From: Chaetoderma sp. LZ-2023a
Taxonomy: Eukaryota > Mollusca > Caudofoveata > Chaetodermatida > Chaetodermatidae
Direction of reading: 5' to 3'
DNA: 64,000 bases
NCBI GenBank assembly: GCA_034401795.1
Contig: CM067371.1
Span: 81,674,628 to 81,738,627, forward strand
In this document: piece by piece, positions 49,565-61,379 of the stretch
Numbering within the stretch: the stretch's first letter is position 1
Layout of the letters: every line of letters starts with the position of its first letter
Translations under genes and position numbers: made by a program
Notes under the pieces: model-generated
The model's input: only the letters and a program-made list of their open reading frames with translations
Databases searched by the model: none
Told to the model about the DNA's origin: nothing

Positions 49565-49877
49565 ATGGATCGTATTTTAGTTCATAAGGCATCGTGTTGT
49601 ACAATGACGCTATTAGTTACCATCTCTTCATTCTGCTGTATCTTCATTCCGTCTCTGACTTCCGCCTGCTCCCCGCCTACAGGGGATGTGCCACCAATTT
49701 CCATGCACGATCGGATTCATAACTTTAGCAAGGTGTTGGTTTATGGGCGAGTGGTGGCCCACCATGAGGACACTGTGTATAACTACGGCACACCGAATCT
49801 ATTTACGGCCGAGATGGAAGTTTACTGTACATACAAAGGAGGCCCTCTACCACAGTATGTCAATATTACTGGAGCGG
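49565..49877 (+). CDS. Secreted protein, first exon; CCDC3-like
   Basis: ATG at 49565 in AAAATGG context; 104 codons plus one base to a GTAAGT donor at 49878. The first about 34 residues are a signal peptide (hydrophobic core MTLLVTISSFCCIFIPSL) with likely cleavage before ACSPP. The rest reads VLVYGRVVAHHEDTVYN, LFTAEMEVYC and YVNITGAG. The xVYxRVxAxH...LFxAExExxC...NxTGxG pattern resembles the N-terminal domain of vertebrate CCDC3 (a secreted vascular/fat protein) and invertebrate relatives; this match is from memory and partial. No following exon was identified in the next 5 kb. This is the only convincing host-gene exon in the window. Confidence 0.55.
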
Positions 49878-49907
49878 GTAAGTGATGACGAACAGATATA
49901 TCAATTA

Positions 49908-49955
49908 TGACGCCGCCGCCGCCGACGACGACGGCGGCGGCGCCGGCATCGTTGG
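49908..49955. repeat. GCC/GAC-rich short tandem patch
   Basis: GCCGCCGCCGCCGACGACGA followed by GGCGGCGGCGCCGG in the first intron of the gene above; self-complementary (GCCGCC/GGCGGC). Confidence 0.8.
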
Positions 49956-50370
49956 TGGGGTTGCCACCGACAATGACGACGATGAACGTGATGATGAAAA
50001 GGAACACACGTTCTATCTTTGCAGTAGCTACGGTGAACACCATAGTATCAGATTAGTTGTTTCCTTTAAATACCTAGATAACGTCACACTTTGAAATATT
50101 GAAAATGGTGTCAGGAGTATTTTTGGGTCAGTTTAACTGCGCTGTGCATGTCAACATTTCCGCAACTTGACAGTGTATCTATGGAATTATAAGAGATATC
50201 CCACTTCAGGAAAACGAAACCAGGCATTTACTGGTGACAGGGAATAGACATTCACTTAAACCTGTTTATCAAGGACACTGTAGCCATACAATTTGACACT
50301 AATGCCATGTTTCGTTTATTGTAACTCATTTTAACGATGAATACCCATAATCTAAAATCATATTGGTAAG

Positions 50371-50465
50371 CTGCTGGATACTTTGAAGCTAATTTGACAG
50401 GCATCGGTTGCTGTCATATGCAGCACCAGCTTCCAGTCAAATCGTTTTCAAAATATTCAACATTG
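50371..50465. repeat. FB-A foldback copy
   Basis: CTGCTGGATACTTTGAAGCT...GTTTTCAAAATATTCAAC; inner TTGCTGTCATATGCAGCACC. Confidence 0.85.
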
Positions 50466-53429
50466 TGTTTCGAATATTGGAAATAGTTCCGTCTAAATTT
50501 GGTCCTTCGCGCTCAAGACTGCCATCTTTTAGCCCCAGCTGCAAGTGCCAGATGTAGAGGATACTGAACGTAAGTCTAAAACGTGGACGTAAAACCGCAG
50601 GTTGTCTCCCATCTCCGTTGGATCAAACATCTCAAATCTGTGATCAATTAGCATAGATATCGCTATGTGGCGCATCCATGGACCACTACACGCCATTGAT
50701 TTAACCATATAACCACACACTTATGAGCCATGCGGTTTCTTCTTTGTGAACTATCATTCGTCGATGTAGATTAAAGAAAAATGGCGTCGTGCCTGATGGA
50801 GCGAGTTATGGATTGCACCATCGTTTAGCAACCGATTTAGGTTAAACCCCACTCTTCCTGTCAACTAACTCCTACACCATTTTGATATTTAGTAATTTGT
50901 TTGAAACCACCCCACGACTAACGACATTTAGTTCTGCGGCCTGCCTGCAGTATTATCAGAATGTACGTGCGTGTGCTGTGTTTGATTTATGTCTCGGTCG
51001 TTGGTTTGACATATGTCCTCATCGCGTGATGATGACTAATTGAATGAACCGGAGAATCGATTTGTCAGACACTGTTACTGTGAGCCCAGCTAGATTTCAT
51101 ACAATGATCATTGACTTTCAACACTTATCTAGATATAGCGTATTTCAGTAACATAAGAATAACTATTTTATAAGAATAAAATAGGTTACTGGGCATTTTA
51201 AGCTAAAAGCTGGGAACCCAACCTCATCATCACAATTATCCTGTTTATGTCGAGTAGGCTTACCGCATACACAGTATTTTAGCAACATAAGAAAAATTAA
51301 GCATACATGACACGCTAAATGTTCAACCATACTTAAGCTGACTCGACAATGCTGGGACGTGTAGAATGGCCAAGGAATTTTGAGATGAAATTTCGACGAA
51401 ATAATATCGATGTCTTATCCAAGGTATTCTGCAAACAATATGTATGCCAATGATATTATAGCCATATATGTGCTTAAATGTGTTTAGCGTCCATAAATAG
51501 AAGATACTCTTAACTTTGAATAAGGAGAATCATTTCTAGGAATCAATTGCGTATTGTAGCTTCTTTCGTAGGTTTGAACTTTCTCAATTAGGTCTATGCC
51601 AATCTGCTCAACTAGATCAAAATCTGTGAGTATATTTCAAGCTCTGATCGCAGGCTATGAACTACAGCTTTCTTGCTTTCGTCTTTTTATTGGTAGCATA
51701 AAATCTTATCTTTATCTGAGAATGCAAATAGTTTTGCGTGGAGCCATATGGTTGGTGGTACTTGTTGAGATTGGCAAGACATTGCGCATTTTGGTGTGGA
51801 GTGGCGTCTGCCAGCTGCTGGCGTCCTTCTGTAGCGCATTCGCATGAGTTCCAGATAGAAAGCTTTCGACCAAGGTGCTTATTTTGTAAATATGTGGCGT
51901 TTTTCAATTCCTGTTCAGGGTTAAAATGTCCACGAGTAAAGATGCCAAAACTGTATCTACTGGATGTTCGCTTGTATATTATTATTTGAGTCAGACATAA
52001 AGTTTCAGAGGGAAAGATTCTACAAGAATATTTCTGAAACTGTCTCGACATACATTTGCCTTATAGTAGGCCTATAGTGCGGATTTCTAAGAATCGGCCA
52101 ATAAAATAGGCTAACAGACATTTTAATCTAAAGGTTGGAACCCAACATCATCATCACAATTATCTTGTTTTCTTGTCGAGTAGGCTTGCTTTCATTGTGT
52201 ACAAGATCGCCAACAGGAGCTACGTTGAACATGTGTCAGATTTGGTCCTACTCTGTTAAATTTATGGATTGAACGTTTTAGGACAAAGCATCCTTCCACA
52301 AATTCTGAATGAACAACTGGTGGAAGATGGGGTCATTTCGGTGAGGTAAATGGAACCCACTTGTTATAAGTTTTGTGATGGCAGCGCATAATGAGTTGCA
52401 ACATTAGGCTAAAATGAATGGATGTGGAGGTTCGTGATTCTACTGCACTGGGATTCAGCGAACAGTAGTTGTATGGAAGTCATGGCCATGCACTGCCACC
52501 AGAATGAGAAGCTCGCACATTAGTAATAATATTGCCTCTTCTGAGGATTCCTTTCAGTAGTAGCAGCGCTATCTCATGGTGGATACTCCTTGTCAGATTG
52601 TTTCACTAGTGCAATCATTTCAGGCATCAATAGACACCATGTAGTGCCTTTATAGTGATTTAGTAAGCCCGATACCTTTACTGTATTCTTTGCCCGATAG
52701 TACTAGCTCAATAAACTGTTGCACCTTCTCCAAGTAATCAACATTCTCCCCATAGCTCTATTATGTCCGACCCTCCCATATGGTCGCCAATTGTCTTTAG
52801 AAAGTTTATCTATATGTGTAGTTTATTCCGATAGCACGAACAGCCGACTTCAATGTCATTATATTACTTTGCAGGAATGTGATAGATCGACAGTAATCAC
52901 AATAGGCTCCGGCCCACGATGTGAACATATTGTGATGCGTCATGTTACCCCTGAATTTAGAGCATAGAGCTCATGTTCTGATGCATTGACGATTGATATA
53001 TACCCATGGGACATTAGCTATGGCTCTTCTGATGGTAATTCCTAGTTGTATACGTCGCACCCAATTTTACTGGCCGATTGTCTACGATGCAAACAGAATG
53101 CGAAACTAGTAGCTTTAGCTTCTGTGACGCATTCAGAGTTCTCGACAGATGAGTCAAATTAAGCGTTGGGCACTTCTGTTGAATACACTATATTCCTTTG
53201 TCTGTTATAACAGTCGCAAGGAACAAGTCCTTCATGATAACTGGTACATTCAATCTAAATCAGGTTGACGGTTCGGGTGTTCGAAGAAGAGCATCAGATC
53301 AGGTGCTTGGCCTCTTTACCAGACTGTCATTTGTGTTGCATGAAATATATTTTCCACATCTATTTCCGTAACAAGGATATTCTATTATCTGCAATGTACC
53401 ACACAAATTCACCTTACCACAGTATCCAT
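50466..53429. other. Probable intron or intergenic DNA
   Basis: Acceptor-like TTACTTTGCAG at 52875 and TTTGCAG at 50021 do not continue the phase of the upstream exon. Two short similar segments (51190-51250 and 52105-52180, sharing GGAACCCAACNTCATCATCA) are a dispersed repeat. No gene supported. Confidence 0.45.
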
Positions 53430-53735
53430 CTATCATCTGACGTCATCTGACGTCATACTCATTAAGTAATAAATGATTCTAGTTGGCCCGTCTTTAACTC
53501 TTAATAGTCCGACACGTTGTACGAATTGTATGTCGCTACTCTTTAATAAACATGCTGTTGAATATTTTGAAACTAATTTGAATGGACGCTTTTGCTGCCT
53601 GTATACTTTTCTGGAAATTGATAGTCAGGGAGTTCAGGGATCGATCCCAACACGAGCGAGGTGTGGCTGGAGCTTAGCTAGAGGTTGGCGGGTCTTAGGA
53701 AAAATTGGAAAGCTCTGTTCATTAGCCACTATACT
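53430..53735. repeat. Dispersed repeat, copy B
   Basis: Same order of blocks as 31020-31376 (see there), including TTGAATATTTTGAAACTAAT and the ACACGAGCGAGGTGTG box. Confidence 0.8.
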
Positions 53736-54102
53736 TGGACGTAACCAGTCACTGAGCTTTCAGCGAGAGGAACGCCAATTTTCGAAACTGTTCATAGCTA
53801 AGACAATGTCCTACCTTGTTGTATCAGTAAACCTAATCCTTTGAGCATCTAGTTTGATGTAAATTTAATTGCGAGGTAAAGCAATACGTTTTGATGTCCA
53901 TTTGTTGCCCCTGCTAATGCTATGGATCATATCCTGTGCAACCGTCAATACCTGTTTCTGAACAGCATCCTCCTCAGCTTCGTTGGCATTATCTTCCAGA
54001 ACCACTTAACCACCACAGAGAAGTCTCAACAGCATATGCAAACTGTCCGGTACATATGTTAATGCGCATTTAGCATTATCAGGCCTGCTGTCAATACGGC
54101 GT
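53736..54102. other. Non-coding, nothing recognised
   Basis: No repeat, exon or element could be supported. Confidence 0.4.
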
Positions 54103-54105
54103 GTG

Positions 54106-54155
<50 letters not shown>

Positions 54156-54690
54156 GGGGTGCAAGGAAGGGAGGGAGGGGGGGGGGGTCGGGAGAGAGAG
54201 ATGGGGGATAGAGAGGGGTTGGATGGGAGAGAGAGAAGATAGAGAGAGAAGAATGAGGTGGGAGATAGAGGGGAAGAGGGAGAGGGGGAGAGAGAGAGGG
54301 GAAAGAGAGAGAGAGAGGGGGGGGGGAGAGGGAGTGAGGGAGGGGGGGAGGGAGAAGGGGAGGGAGATGGGGGGGGATCGGGAGAGAGAGATGGGGATAG
54401 AGAGGGGTGGGGGTGGGAGAGAGAGAAGATAGAGAGAGAAGAAAGAGGGGGGAGAGATAGAGGGGAAGAGGGAGAGAGGGGAGAGAGAGAGGGGAGAGAG
54501 AGGGAGAGAGAGAGGAGAGGGAGGGAGAGAGAGAGGTGGGAGATAGAGGTGGAGAGAGGGAGAAGGGGGACAGAGATGGAGAGAGAGGGAGAGAGATAGG
54601 GGAGAGTGAAGGGCCGAGGGGGAAAGAGGGGTTGGGGAGGGAGGGGAGGTTGGGGGAAGAGGGAGAGAGAGGGAGAGAGGAAGGGAGATC
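54103..54690. repeat. ~590-bp purine (GA/GGGA) tract
   Basis: Nearly every base on plus is A or G, mostly GA, GGGA and GGAGA units with only occasional T or C (GATAG). A ~170-bp higher-order duplication is visible (GATGGGGGATAGAGAGGGG at 54200 and a near copy at 54390). Open frames on both strands are artefacts. Confidence 0.95.
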
Positions 54691-54727
54691 TTCCTGTTCA
54701 GGTTTATATCGAGGCATTGTTAATCAT

Positions 54728-55637
54728 TTTAGCTCAACTGGCTCGAAGGGCCAAGTGAGCTCATGCCCTGGCGTCTGCCCGTCGTCCGTCGTTCATCATT
54801 CGTCCGCCCATCAAATCGGATATTTCCCTTAACGGTTTGACCAAATTCAACCAAATTTACTTGGAAGGATTCTATGATGGTGGGTTCGAGAAGGTATATC
54901 CAGAATTTTGATTGGTCGATTTATTTGGTGAAAATCTTAGATTGTATGCAAAATTTACCACAAATTGTCAAAAGGCTTCTACTCCTTAGCCATTTGAAAG
55001 ATTCCAAGCAAATTTGGCTGGTAGGACCATTTTGTGGCAGAATCGAGAACGTCTATACAGAATTTTGATTGGTCAATTTTATGGGTGAAAATCTTAGATT
55101 TTATGAAAAAATTGCTGAAAATAGTCCAAATGCATCTCCTCCTTAGCCGCTTGCTAGATTTCAACCAAATTTGTCTAGAAGTGCCTTATCATGGTCCACT
55201 CCAGAAGTTTTATTAAGAGTTTTGATTAGTCAATATTTTGGGTGAAAATCTTTGGGTTTTTTAAGAATTTAACGGAAATTGTCAAAACGCATCTCCTCCT
55301 TAACCACTTGATTGAGCCAATTTGGCTGGAAGGATTCTATGATGCTATGCTACAGAACTTCTATTCAGTATTTTGTTTACTCAATTTCTTTGGTGAAAAT
55401 TTAAGATTTGATGATAAATTTACCAGAAATTTGCAAAATGTATCTTCTCCATAACGACTTGGTGGATTCCAGTTGAATTTGCTGGAATGACTCTATCTTG
55501 CTAGGCTCCAGAACTTATATTCAGAATTTTGATTGGTCAAGTTTTTTGTTGAAAATCTACGATTGTCAAAATGCATCTCCTCCATAACCACCTGCTGGAT
55601 TTCAACCAAATTTGCCTAGAATGACCATACGGTAGTC
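54728..55637. repeat. ~157-bp tandem array behind an AGCTCA..GAAGGGCC head
   Basis: Starts with TTTTAGCTCAACTGGCTCGA then CCGTCGTCCGTCG. Units recur with GAATTTTGATTGGTCAATTT, GGTGAAAATCTTAG (54931, 55088, 55247, 55396, 55552) and CATCTCCTCCTTAGCC. The array is interrupted by a LINE at 55638 and resumes at 58802. Confidence 0.88.
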
Positions 55638-55900
55638 AAGTTCAAGTTCAAGTTCAAGATTATTTATTTTGATGTAGAATATACATTTACAGTTTCACAA
55701 CAGGTAGTCCACCAAAGGCAGAGCCTATGTGGCGGTGGACCCCTACATATAACATATAACATATAACAACAACAGTATAGGACATGAGAATACTGAATAC
55801 ATACGGTTAACATGTTATAGTCCTATATATACATATAGTGAACTGTCTCGCTGCCAAGCCTCTGCAGTCTACATTTTCCATGGAGCCTAACTCAGGGTAT

Positions 55901-55988
55901 GCTGAGTACCTCTAAAACAATTTGACCAAACGTTGTCGGTGGCTAAGCCACAAGCAACATTCAGTCAAATTTTTCTAGAATACTCAGC
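55901..55988. repeat. FB-A-like foldback inside the LINE 3' region
   Basis: GCTGAGTACCTCTAAAACAA pairs with TTTTTCTAGAATACTCAGC; inner GTGGCTAAGCCAC. Variant ends differ from other FB-A copies. Confidence 0.7.
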
Positions 55989-56219
55989 CAATCCAGAGTC
56001 ATTGCCAATTGGAGTTATTGTCCGCTTCCAGCAGTCCAACAGTTAATAGACGTATGACAATTTACATTTTTACAGGGAAAGACATGACAGAGGGATGTGT
56101 GCTTATCTTGCTTAAGTTAATAATTCTATATTACATATTCTTATTATCAATGACAAATTATTTTTTAGGCTGTGATGGTAGAGTTAGTTGTTTGGTAGTT
56201 ACCATTATGACAGATATTC

Positions 56220-56262
56220 TTCTTATTATTAATATTATTATTATTATTATTATTATTATTTG
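56220..56262. repeat. (ATT)n microsatellite in the LINE 3' untranslated region
   Basis: About 13 ATT units just downstream of the ORF stop. Confidence 0.9.
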
Positions 56263-56323
56263 TTCTGGTGACTGGGTGCAAGTATGAGAATAGCATGCCA
56301 TGATGGTGTGTGTTTTCCAGAGT

Positions 56324-58801
56324 CTAGTAGGTTTCTATAATCTTCTTTTTGATATTCTGCTTAAAGTACTGTAGCTTTATGATGTCTGTGCGTGTGCTTG
56401 TGTCTGTATTATTCCATAACTGAATTGCTTTGTATGAGGGTTTTTGTTGTGCTGCTTTTGTTTGGTGGTGTGTTGAATGGAGGTTATCTCTTGTTCTTGT
56501 GTTGTGAGGATGCAATTGTGTATTGAGCATAAAAATGTTAGATAAGGATGAGGGTAAGTTGCCATTGTGGAAGTCCCTTAAGATTGCGTATAGTTGGAGC
56601 CCTCCTATGTCCTCAAGTTTTAAGACCTTTTCTGATTTAAAGATATCCTGGCCACCTGCTGTTTGTGAAAATAGTTTAATAGATTGCTTTTGCAGAGATT
56701 TTAGTTTTTTTAGTCTAGCTTGAGATGTATTAGTCCAGATAGCATTGCAGTAGGTGATGTGAGGAAGTATCATTGTGCAGTACAGGGTTTTAATAATATT
56801 AGGTGTTAGATAGGGTTTCAGTCTGCGAATGATGCCAATGCTTTTTGCTACCCTGGTAGTAATAATTTCAATATGCTTCTCCCATGTTAAATTTTTGTCC
56901 AGATATACTCCTAAAAACTTAGCATATTGTGCTTCTTGAATTATCTGGTTGTCGATATAGAGGTTTGGGAGAGCTATTTCTTTTAGTTTCTTAGATTTTG
57001 TGAATAGTATATAATTAGTTTTTGATACATTTAAGGACAATTTGTTTACTTTAAACCAGTCTATTAATTTTGCCATTTCATTATTGACATTTTTGTATAG
57101 AATTTCTATATCCTTGTGGCTGCAGAAAGCATTTGTGTCATCTGCAAAAAGTATTAGTGAGAGATGTTTGCAGACTTTGGGTATGTCATTCATATATAGG
57201 AGAAACAGCTGGGGCCCAAGAACTGAACCTTGGGGAACACCACAAACTATATTTTTGTATTCAGAGATAGCCCCATTGAATTGTACACACTGTTCCCTGT
57301 TTGACAGGTAACTCTGTATCCAGTTCAATGCAGTACCTCTTATTCCATAGTATGCAAGCTTTTGCAGTAAAATTGTATGATCAATTGTATCGAAGGCTTT
57401 GGAAAGATCCAAGAATACACCTAGCGTATGTTCATTATTCTCAAGGGAGGTTGATAATTTTTCTATCATATCCACAATGGCAAGCATAGTAGAGTGTTTT
57501 TCTCTGAAACCATATTGAGAAGGATATATGATTGAGTTTTTGTTTAGATATTTAGTAATTCTACTAAAATACAGCTTTTCTAAGAGTTTTGAGAAAAGTG
57601 GAAGTACCGAGACTGGCCGATAATTAGTAAAGTCAGATACATCTTTAGCTTTGTATATGGGTGTCACACATGCAACCTTTAATCTTGATGGAAATACTCC
57701 CTGTGTAAGTGAGAGATTACAGATGTGGTCCAATGGTGTTAGTATTTCTGTTACACAGTGTTTAAAAATTTTCCATTTGAAATTATCGATTCCAGCACTT
57801 TTAGCTGTGTTAATTTGCATTAGTATTTTGTAGATTTCGTGAGTATCTGTTGGATTTAGGAAAATAGAGTGTTGATAACTACCTGTTAGAAAGTCCGTTA
57901 TATGTATGTTCGAGCTGGGTTGAATTTTTTGTGATAAATTAGGACCAATGTTAGTAAAATACTCATTAAATTTGTCTGCTATTTCTTTTTTGTCGTTAAT
58001 GACTCTATTATTATAAATAAACCGTGATGCTTCAGTATTGGTTTTTTTCTTATTTAGTAATGATTTAATCAGTTTCCATGTTTCCTTTATATTATCTTTT
58101 TGTTCATCAAATTTATTATGAAAATAATGTATTTTTGCTGTCCTAATTATCTGATTTAGCCTGTTTCTATATTTCTTGAACTGTGAGTCATTATACTTTG
58201 TCGGATATTTAATAAAATTCAGATATAACTTGTTTTTCTTGTGACAGGCAGCTATCACTCCTCTTGTAATCCATGGTTTAGTAGGATTTTGTTTAAATTT
58301 CTTAATATTTTTAAGTGGAAAGGCAGATTCATAGATGTTAGAGCATAAAGTGTGGAAGGTGTTGTAGGCATCTTCACATGACTGGGATTCAATTACCTGG
58401 TTCCAGTTTATGTTAGCCATATTGTTTTTGAACATTTCTATATTTTCCTTTTTGAAGTCTCTACAAGTTACTGTTTCTTTTACAAATGATTTTCCTTTTT
58501 TGTTTTCTTTTTCTATATAGAAAATAGGTAAATGGTCTGAAATATCTACAACAAAGATACCTGTTTGATTCTTGCCACTTACAGCATTATTCGAGATGAT
58601 GTTGTCAATAACAGTAGCCGAGCATTCTGTAATTCTTGTTGGTTTCGTTATAAATGGATAAAAGCCAGATATTTTTAATAAATTTAATAGGTCTTGAGTG
58701 TAGAAGCTATGTTGTTTTAACAAATCAATATTAAAGTCACCTAATATATAAGCGGATTTCTTTTCATTTTGTATGGTATTTAGAATTTTTTTGAATGATT
58801 C
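56324..58801 (-). CDS. LINE endonuclease (partial) and reverse transcriptase, intact frame
   Basis: The open frame runs 58900-56324 (858 codons), but codons 1-33 come from the flanking array; LINE sequence starts at ESFKKIL. Numbering in that frame: GDFN box of the APE endonuclease at 54-57, catalytic SDHLPIF at 121-127, then RT with LKVACVTPIYK (407), FTNYRPVSVLP (424), GVFLDLSKAFDTIDH (494; first Asp), GVPQGSVLGP (554), LILFADDTNAF (582; catalytic DD) and the thumb box FLGVYLDKNLTWEKHI. No RNase H. Jockey/CR1-group type by these motifs. No stops or frameshifts, so the insertion is recent, yet truncated and lacking its own promoter. Confidence 0.92.
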   Translation of the reverse strand, partial: ESFKKILNTIQNEKKSAYILGDFNIDLLKQHSFYTQDLLNLLKISGFYPFITKPTRITECSATVIDNIISNNAVSGKNQTGIFVVDISDHLPIFYIEKENKKGKSFVKETVTCRDFKKENIEMFKNNMANINWNQVIESQSCEDAYNTFHTLCSNIYESAFPLKNIKKFKQNPTKPWITRGVIAACHKKNKLYLNFIKYPTKYNDSQFKKYRNRLNQIIRTAKIHYFHNKFDEQKDNIKETWKLIKSLLNKKKTNTEASRFIYNNRVINDKKEIADKFNEYFTNIGPNLSQKIQPSSNIHITDFLTGSYQHSIFLNPTDTHEIYKILMQINTAKSAGIDNFKWKIFKHCVTEILTPLDHICNLSLTQGVFPSRLKVACVTPIYKAKDVSDFTNYRPVSVLPLFSKLLEKLYFSRITKYLNKNSIIYPSQYGFREKHSTMLAIVDMIEKLSTSLENNEHTLGVFLDLSKAFDTIDHTILLQKLAYYGIRGTALNWIQSYLSNREQCVQFNGAISEYKNIVCGVPQGSVLGPQLFLLYMNDIPKVCKHLSLILFADDTNAFCSHKDIEILYKNVNNEMAKLIDWFKVNKLSLNVSKTNYILFTKSKKLKEIALPNLYIDNQIIQEAQYAKFLGVYLDKNLTWEKHIEIITTRVAKSIGIIRRLKPYLTPNIIKTLYCTMILPHITYCNAIWTNTSQARLKKLKSLQKQSIKLFSQTAGGQDIFKSEKVLKLEDIGGLQLYAILRDFHNGNLPSSLSNIFMLNTQLHPHNTRTRDNLHSTHHQTKAAQQKPSYKAIQLWNNTDTSTRTDIIKLQYFKQNIKKKIIETY

Positions 58802-59370
58802 TAGTCCACTCCAGAATGTATATTTAGAACTTTTATTGGTCAATTCTTTGTGTGAAAATGAAGATTTGATAAAAATGTACCAAAAAATTTCAAAATTCAC
58901 CTCCTCCTTAGCCGCTTGATGCGTTTCAACTGAATTTTGCTAGAAGGACCATATGGTGATAGTTTCCGTAATTACCATTCAGAATTTCCATTGGTCGAAT
59001 TTTCCGGTGGCCTGTTGGATTTTCATAGCTTCCAAATATCCTATTGGAAATAAATGAGAACAGCTTTTAATGACTTCCTTTAGAGAACCACCTGGTGAAT
59101 TTCACTTAAAGTTGGGTGGATGAATCATGGGCTGATTGCCCTCAGAACTTTCCTTCAAAATTTGGATTGGTCCATTTTCCAGTGACCACATTGTTCTCGA
59201 AAATGACATCTCCGAACTACTGTACGGATCAAGCTGAAGCTCATTAGATTGAATTTCATCGATAACTGATGGTTATTAAAGTTGTTCGAGAGAACTTGAT
59301 CCTTGACAAAATATGGTTGTCATGGACCAATCAAAATCTTGCGTTTGGTTGCCATTTTAGATTTATTATT
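58802..59370. repeat. ~157-bp tandem array, continuation
   Basis: Resumes with CCACTCCAGAATG, TTTATTGGTCAATTC, TCACCTCCTCCTTAGCCGCTTG and diverges gradually towards 59370. Confidence 0.8.
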
Positions 59371-59569
59371 GGCTAGATGGAACCTAAGATCAATTTGTTT
59401 GTGTGGTCAGCATCCATCGTTTCCACCAAATATTGTTTGTGGACGAGAGAAATGGAGAAATGGAATTTGTCTTTAAATATTGTCTTTCTACTGGCATATG
59501 ACTGTGTTATTACAAAGGAAGAATCGGCAGTCTTAGTAGTAATGGGTGCCGTCGATCGTTATTGTTCTT

Positions 59570-59720
59570 CTCAGCAGGAGGTCTTTGAGAACAATGGCGA
59601 TCATATGCACAACAATGGTGATCGTCTGCACACAAAGAAAGAACAATGGCGATCGTCCGCACACGTTTTTGAGAACAATTGCGATCATCCACCCGTGATT
59701 TAGAGATTTGAGAACAATGA
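59570..59720. repeat. ~30-60-bp tandem repeat
   Basis: TTTGAGAACAATGGCGATCA / CTGCACAC units, four to five diverged copies. Confidence 0.7.
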
Positions 59721-61083
59721 CATCTATATTCGCACACTTGAGAATCTATATTTACTATATGTGACTCATGTTAAAACCCCATTGTATGTCCTGAAAATTT
59801 GAACCCCTAAAAGTTGGGTATTTTACATTGGTACCGTGGTATGTAAGGTAAAAATAATAGAGTTTAAGAAGGGGGTCTGATAATAGGATGTAAAATAGAG
59901 TTTAAGAGGTGGTCTGATAAGGGAGGTCTGTGAGGAGTAGGAGGCTGATGAGGCTAGTATTCTTGCTCAGTAGAAGTTGGTTTTGAGGTCGATGCTAGCA
60001 TACTTGTTTACAAGGTATGCATGATGTACGAATATTTTGAAAGTAATTTGTCTGTGTCATTATTAAAATTCATTACTCGAAATATTTTTTCAGTAGATCC
60101 CTTGAATGACTGCGTTCTATTAGGTTTTTAACCCCACTATGTACCAGTAAATGTCTCCGGATAATTGTACTGTACGAATATTTTGAAAACAATTTGTCTT
60201 AATACGATCAAACCATTTACTAAATATTATCTATAACATCCTGCAATTACTTTGTCTGGTGCGAAATTTAGTTGTCACGATGCTTTTAAGCCACGAAACT
60301 GTATTAGTAAACTATATACATGCTGAATATTTGGAAAAAACCGATTTGACGCAAATTGTTTTTAAATACGTTTTGTAACGTTTTAGATTTATTGCATTTA
60401 AAATTTTGTCAGTATTTCTCTGAGCGTGTCACGTGTTTATGGAATTGTTTGTCAAGTGTATCACTCTGTATGATAAAAAGATTATTTGTTGTGTATGGTT
60501 TTAATTTATCCATTTGATGGGAATAGCTGTGGGATCAATCTTTAATCAAGATACGAACATACCATATGCTCATAATGAAAGAACATGTTAGTAACTCCCG
60601 TCTCGTTCTATGTATTTTTTTTAGAAATATTCAAAATTACTATTCAATTATCACCTAGGTTACTCACGAGGAGATTTCACTTTGTAGTTGTGAATGCGTA
60701 CTTCTCTGGACTGTTTTTGAATAAGTAATAAAATCGCATTATTTTATCGTTTACTAGTTCTTAACCGAGTGGACATATGTACTAATTCCCTTGGGTCAAT
60801 TATTAGAATATCACATTTTGGTGCATTAGTGCTTTTGCATATTTATGACGTGTTCACGCATCGCTTATATTAACATCAAACATGGCCGCCTCATTCACTT
60901 TAAGGGCAGCTGATGTTAGATTATTTCTATGACTGCTACCTTGTGAAGTAATAATGGCGTTGCTATATTAAGGTACCACACATGACCATGACGAAAGGCA
61001 TCATTCATGGTGGAATACGAGGTTGAATGTGTCTGTATCGATGGAATCTGGTTCTGATCCATCATCCACGTCTTAAGGTTGTC
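59721..61083. other. Non-coding, two FB-A half-sites
   Basis: GTACGAATATTTTGAAAGTA (60027) and GTACGAATATTTTGAAAACA (60173) in direct order; no right arms. No gene supported. Confidence 0.5.
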
Positions 61084-61300
61084 CTACTTTTTATCACGTA
61101 CACACCGACACGCACGCATGCACCTGATGCACCAACATGCACATGTACTGCGCATACCCTTGTGCATGTGATGACATGCACATGACGACACACGCGTGGG
61201 GCTACGCACGTGCGCCTTGTCACCCATGTATGTTTTCCCTGTCCCCTTAGCATGTACGCCGTGCATGCATCTTTTTATGCACCCGATGGCATGTGGGTGT
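61084..61300. repeat. CACATGCA/ACGCAC-rich simple sequence
   Basis: Alternating purine-pyrimidine stretch (ACGCACGCATGCACC, ATGCACATGTACTGCGCA), potentially Z-DNA forming. Confidence 0.6.
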
Positions 61301-61379
61301 ATGCATGTAACATAAATTTGTTTTTTTGGTGGCCGCTTAAAAAGAGGCCTATTTCCTTATTTTTGCTTTCACGTAAATG

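Larger units (their letters stand above)
55638..58801 (-). mobile_element. 5'-truncated LINE, young insertion
   Basis: Flanked by TAGTC (55633-55637 and 58802-58806), and the tandem array reads through cleanly when the insert is removed. The 3' end, on minus, is a short tandem CTTGAA repeat. Contains one long intact RT ORF. It lacks the start of the endonuclease and any ORF1, i.e. typical 5' truncation. Confidence 0.9.

Noticed and set aside
52875-52965. Second exon of the CCDC3-like gene after TTACTTTGCAG
   Set aside because: Joining in the required phase gives an immediate stop.
54091-54717. Ser/Pro/Leu-rich minus frame and Arg/Glu/Gly-rich plus frames
   Set aside because: Artefacts of the purine tract, open in several frames at once.
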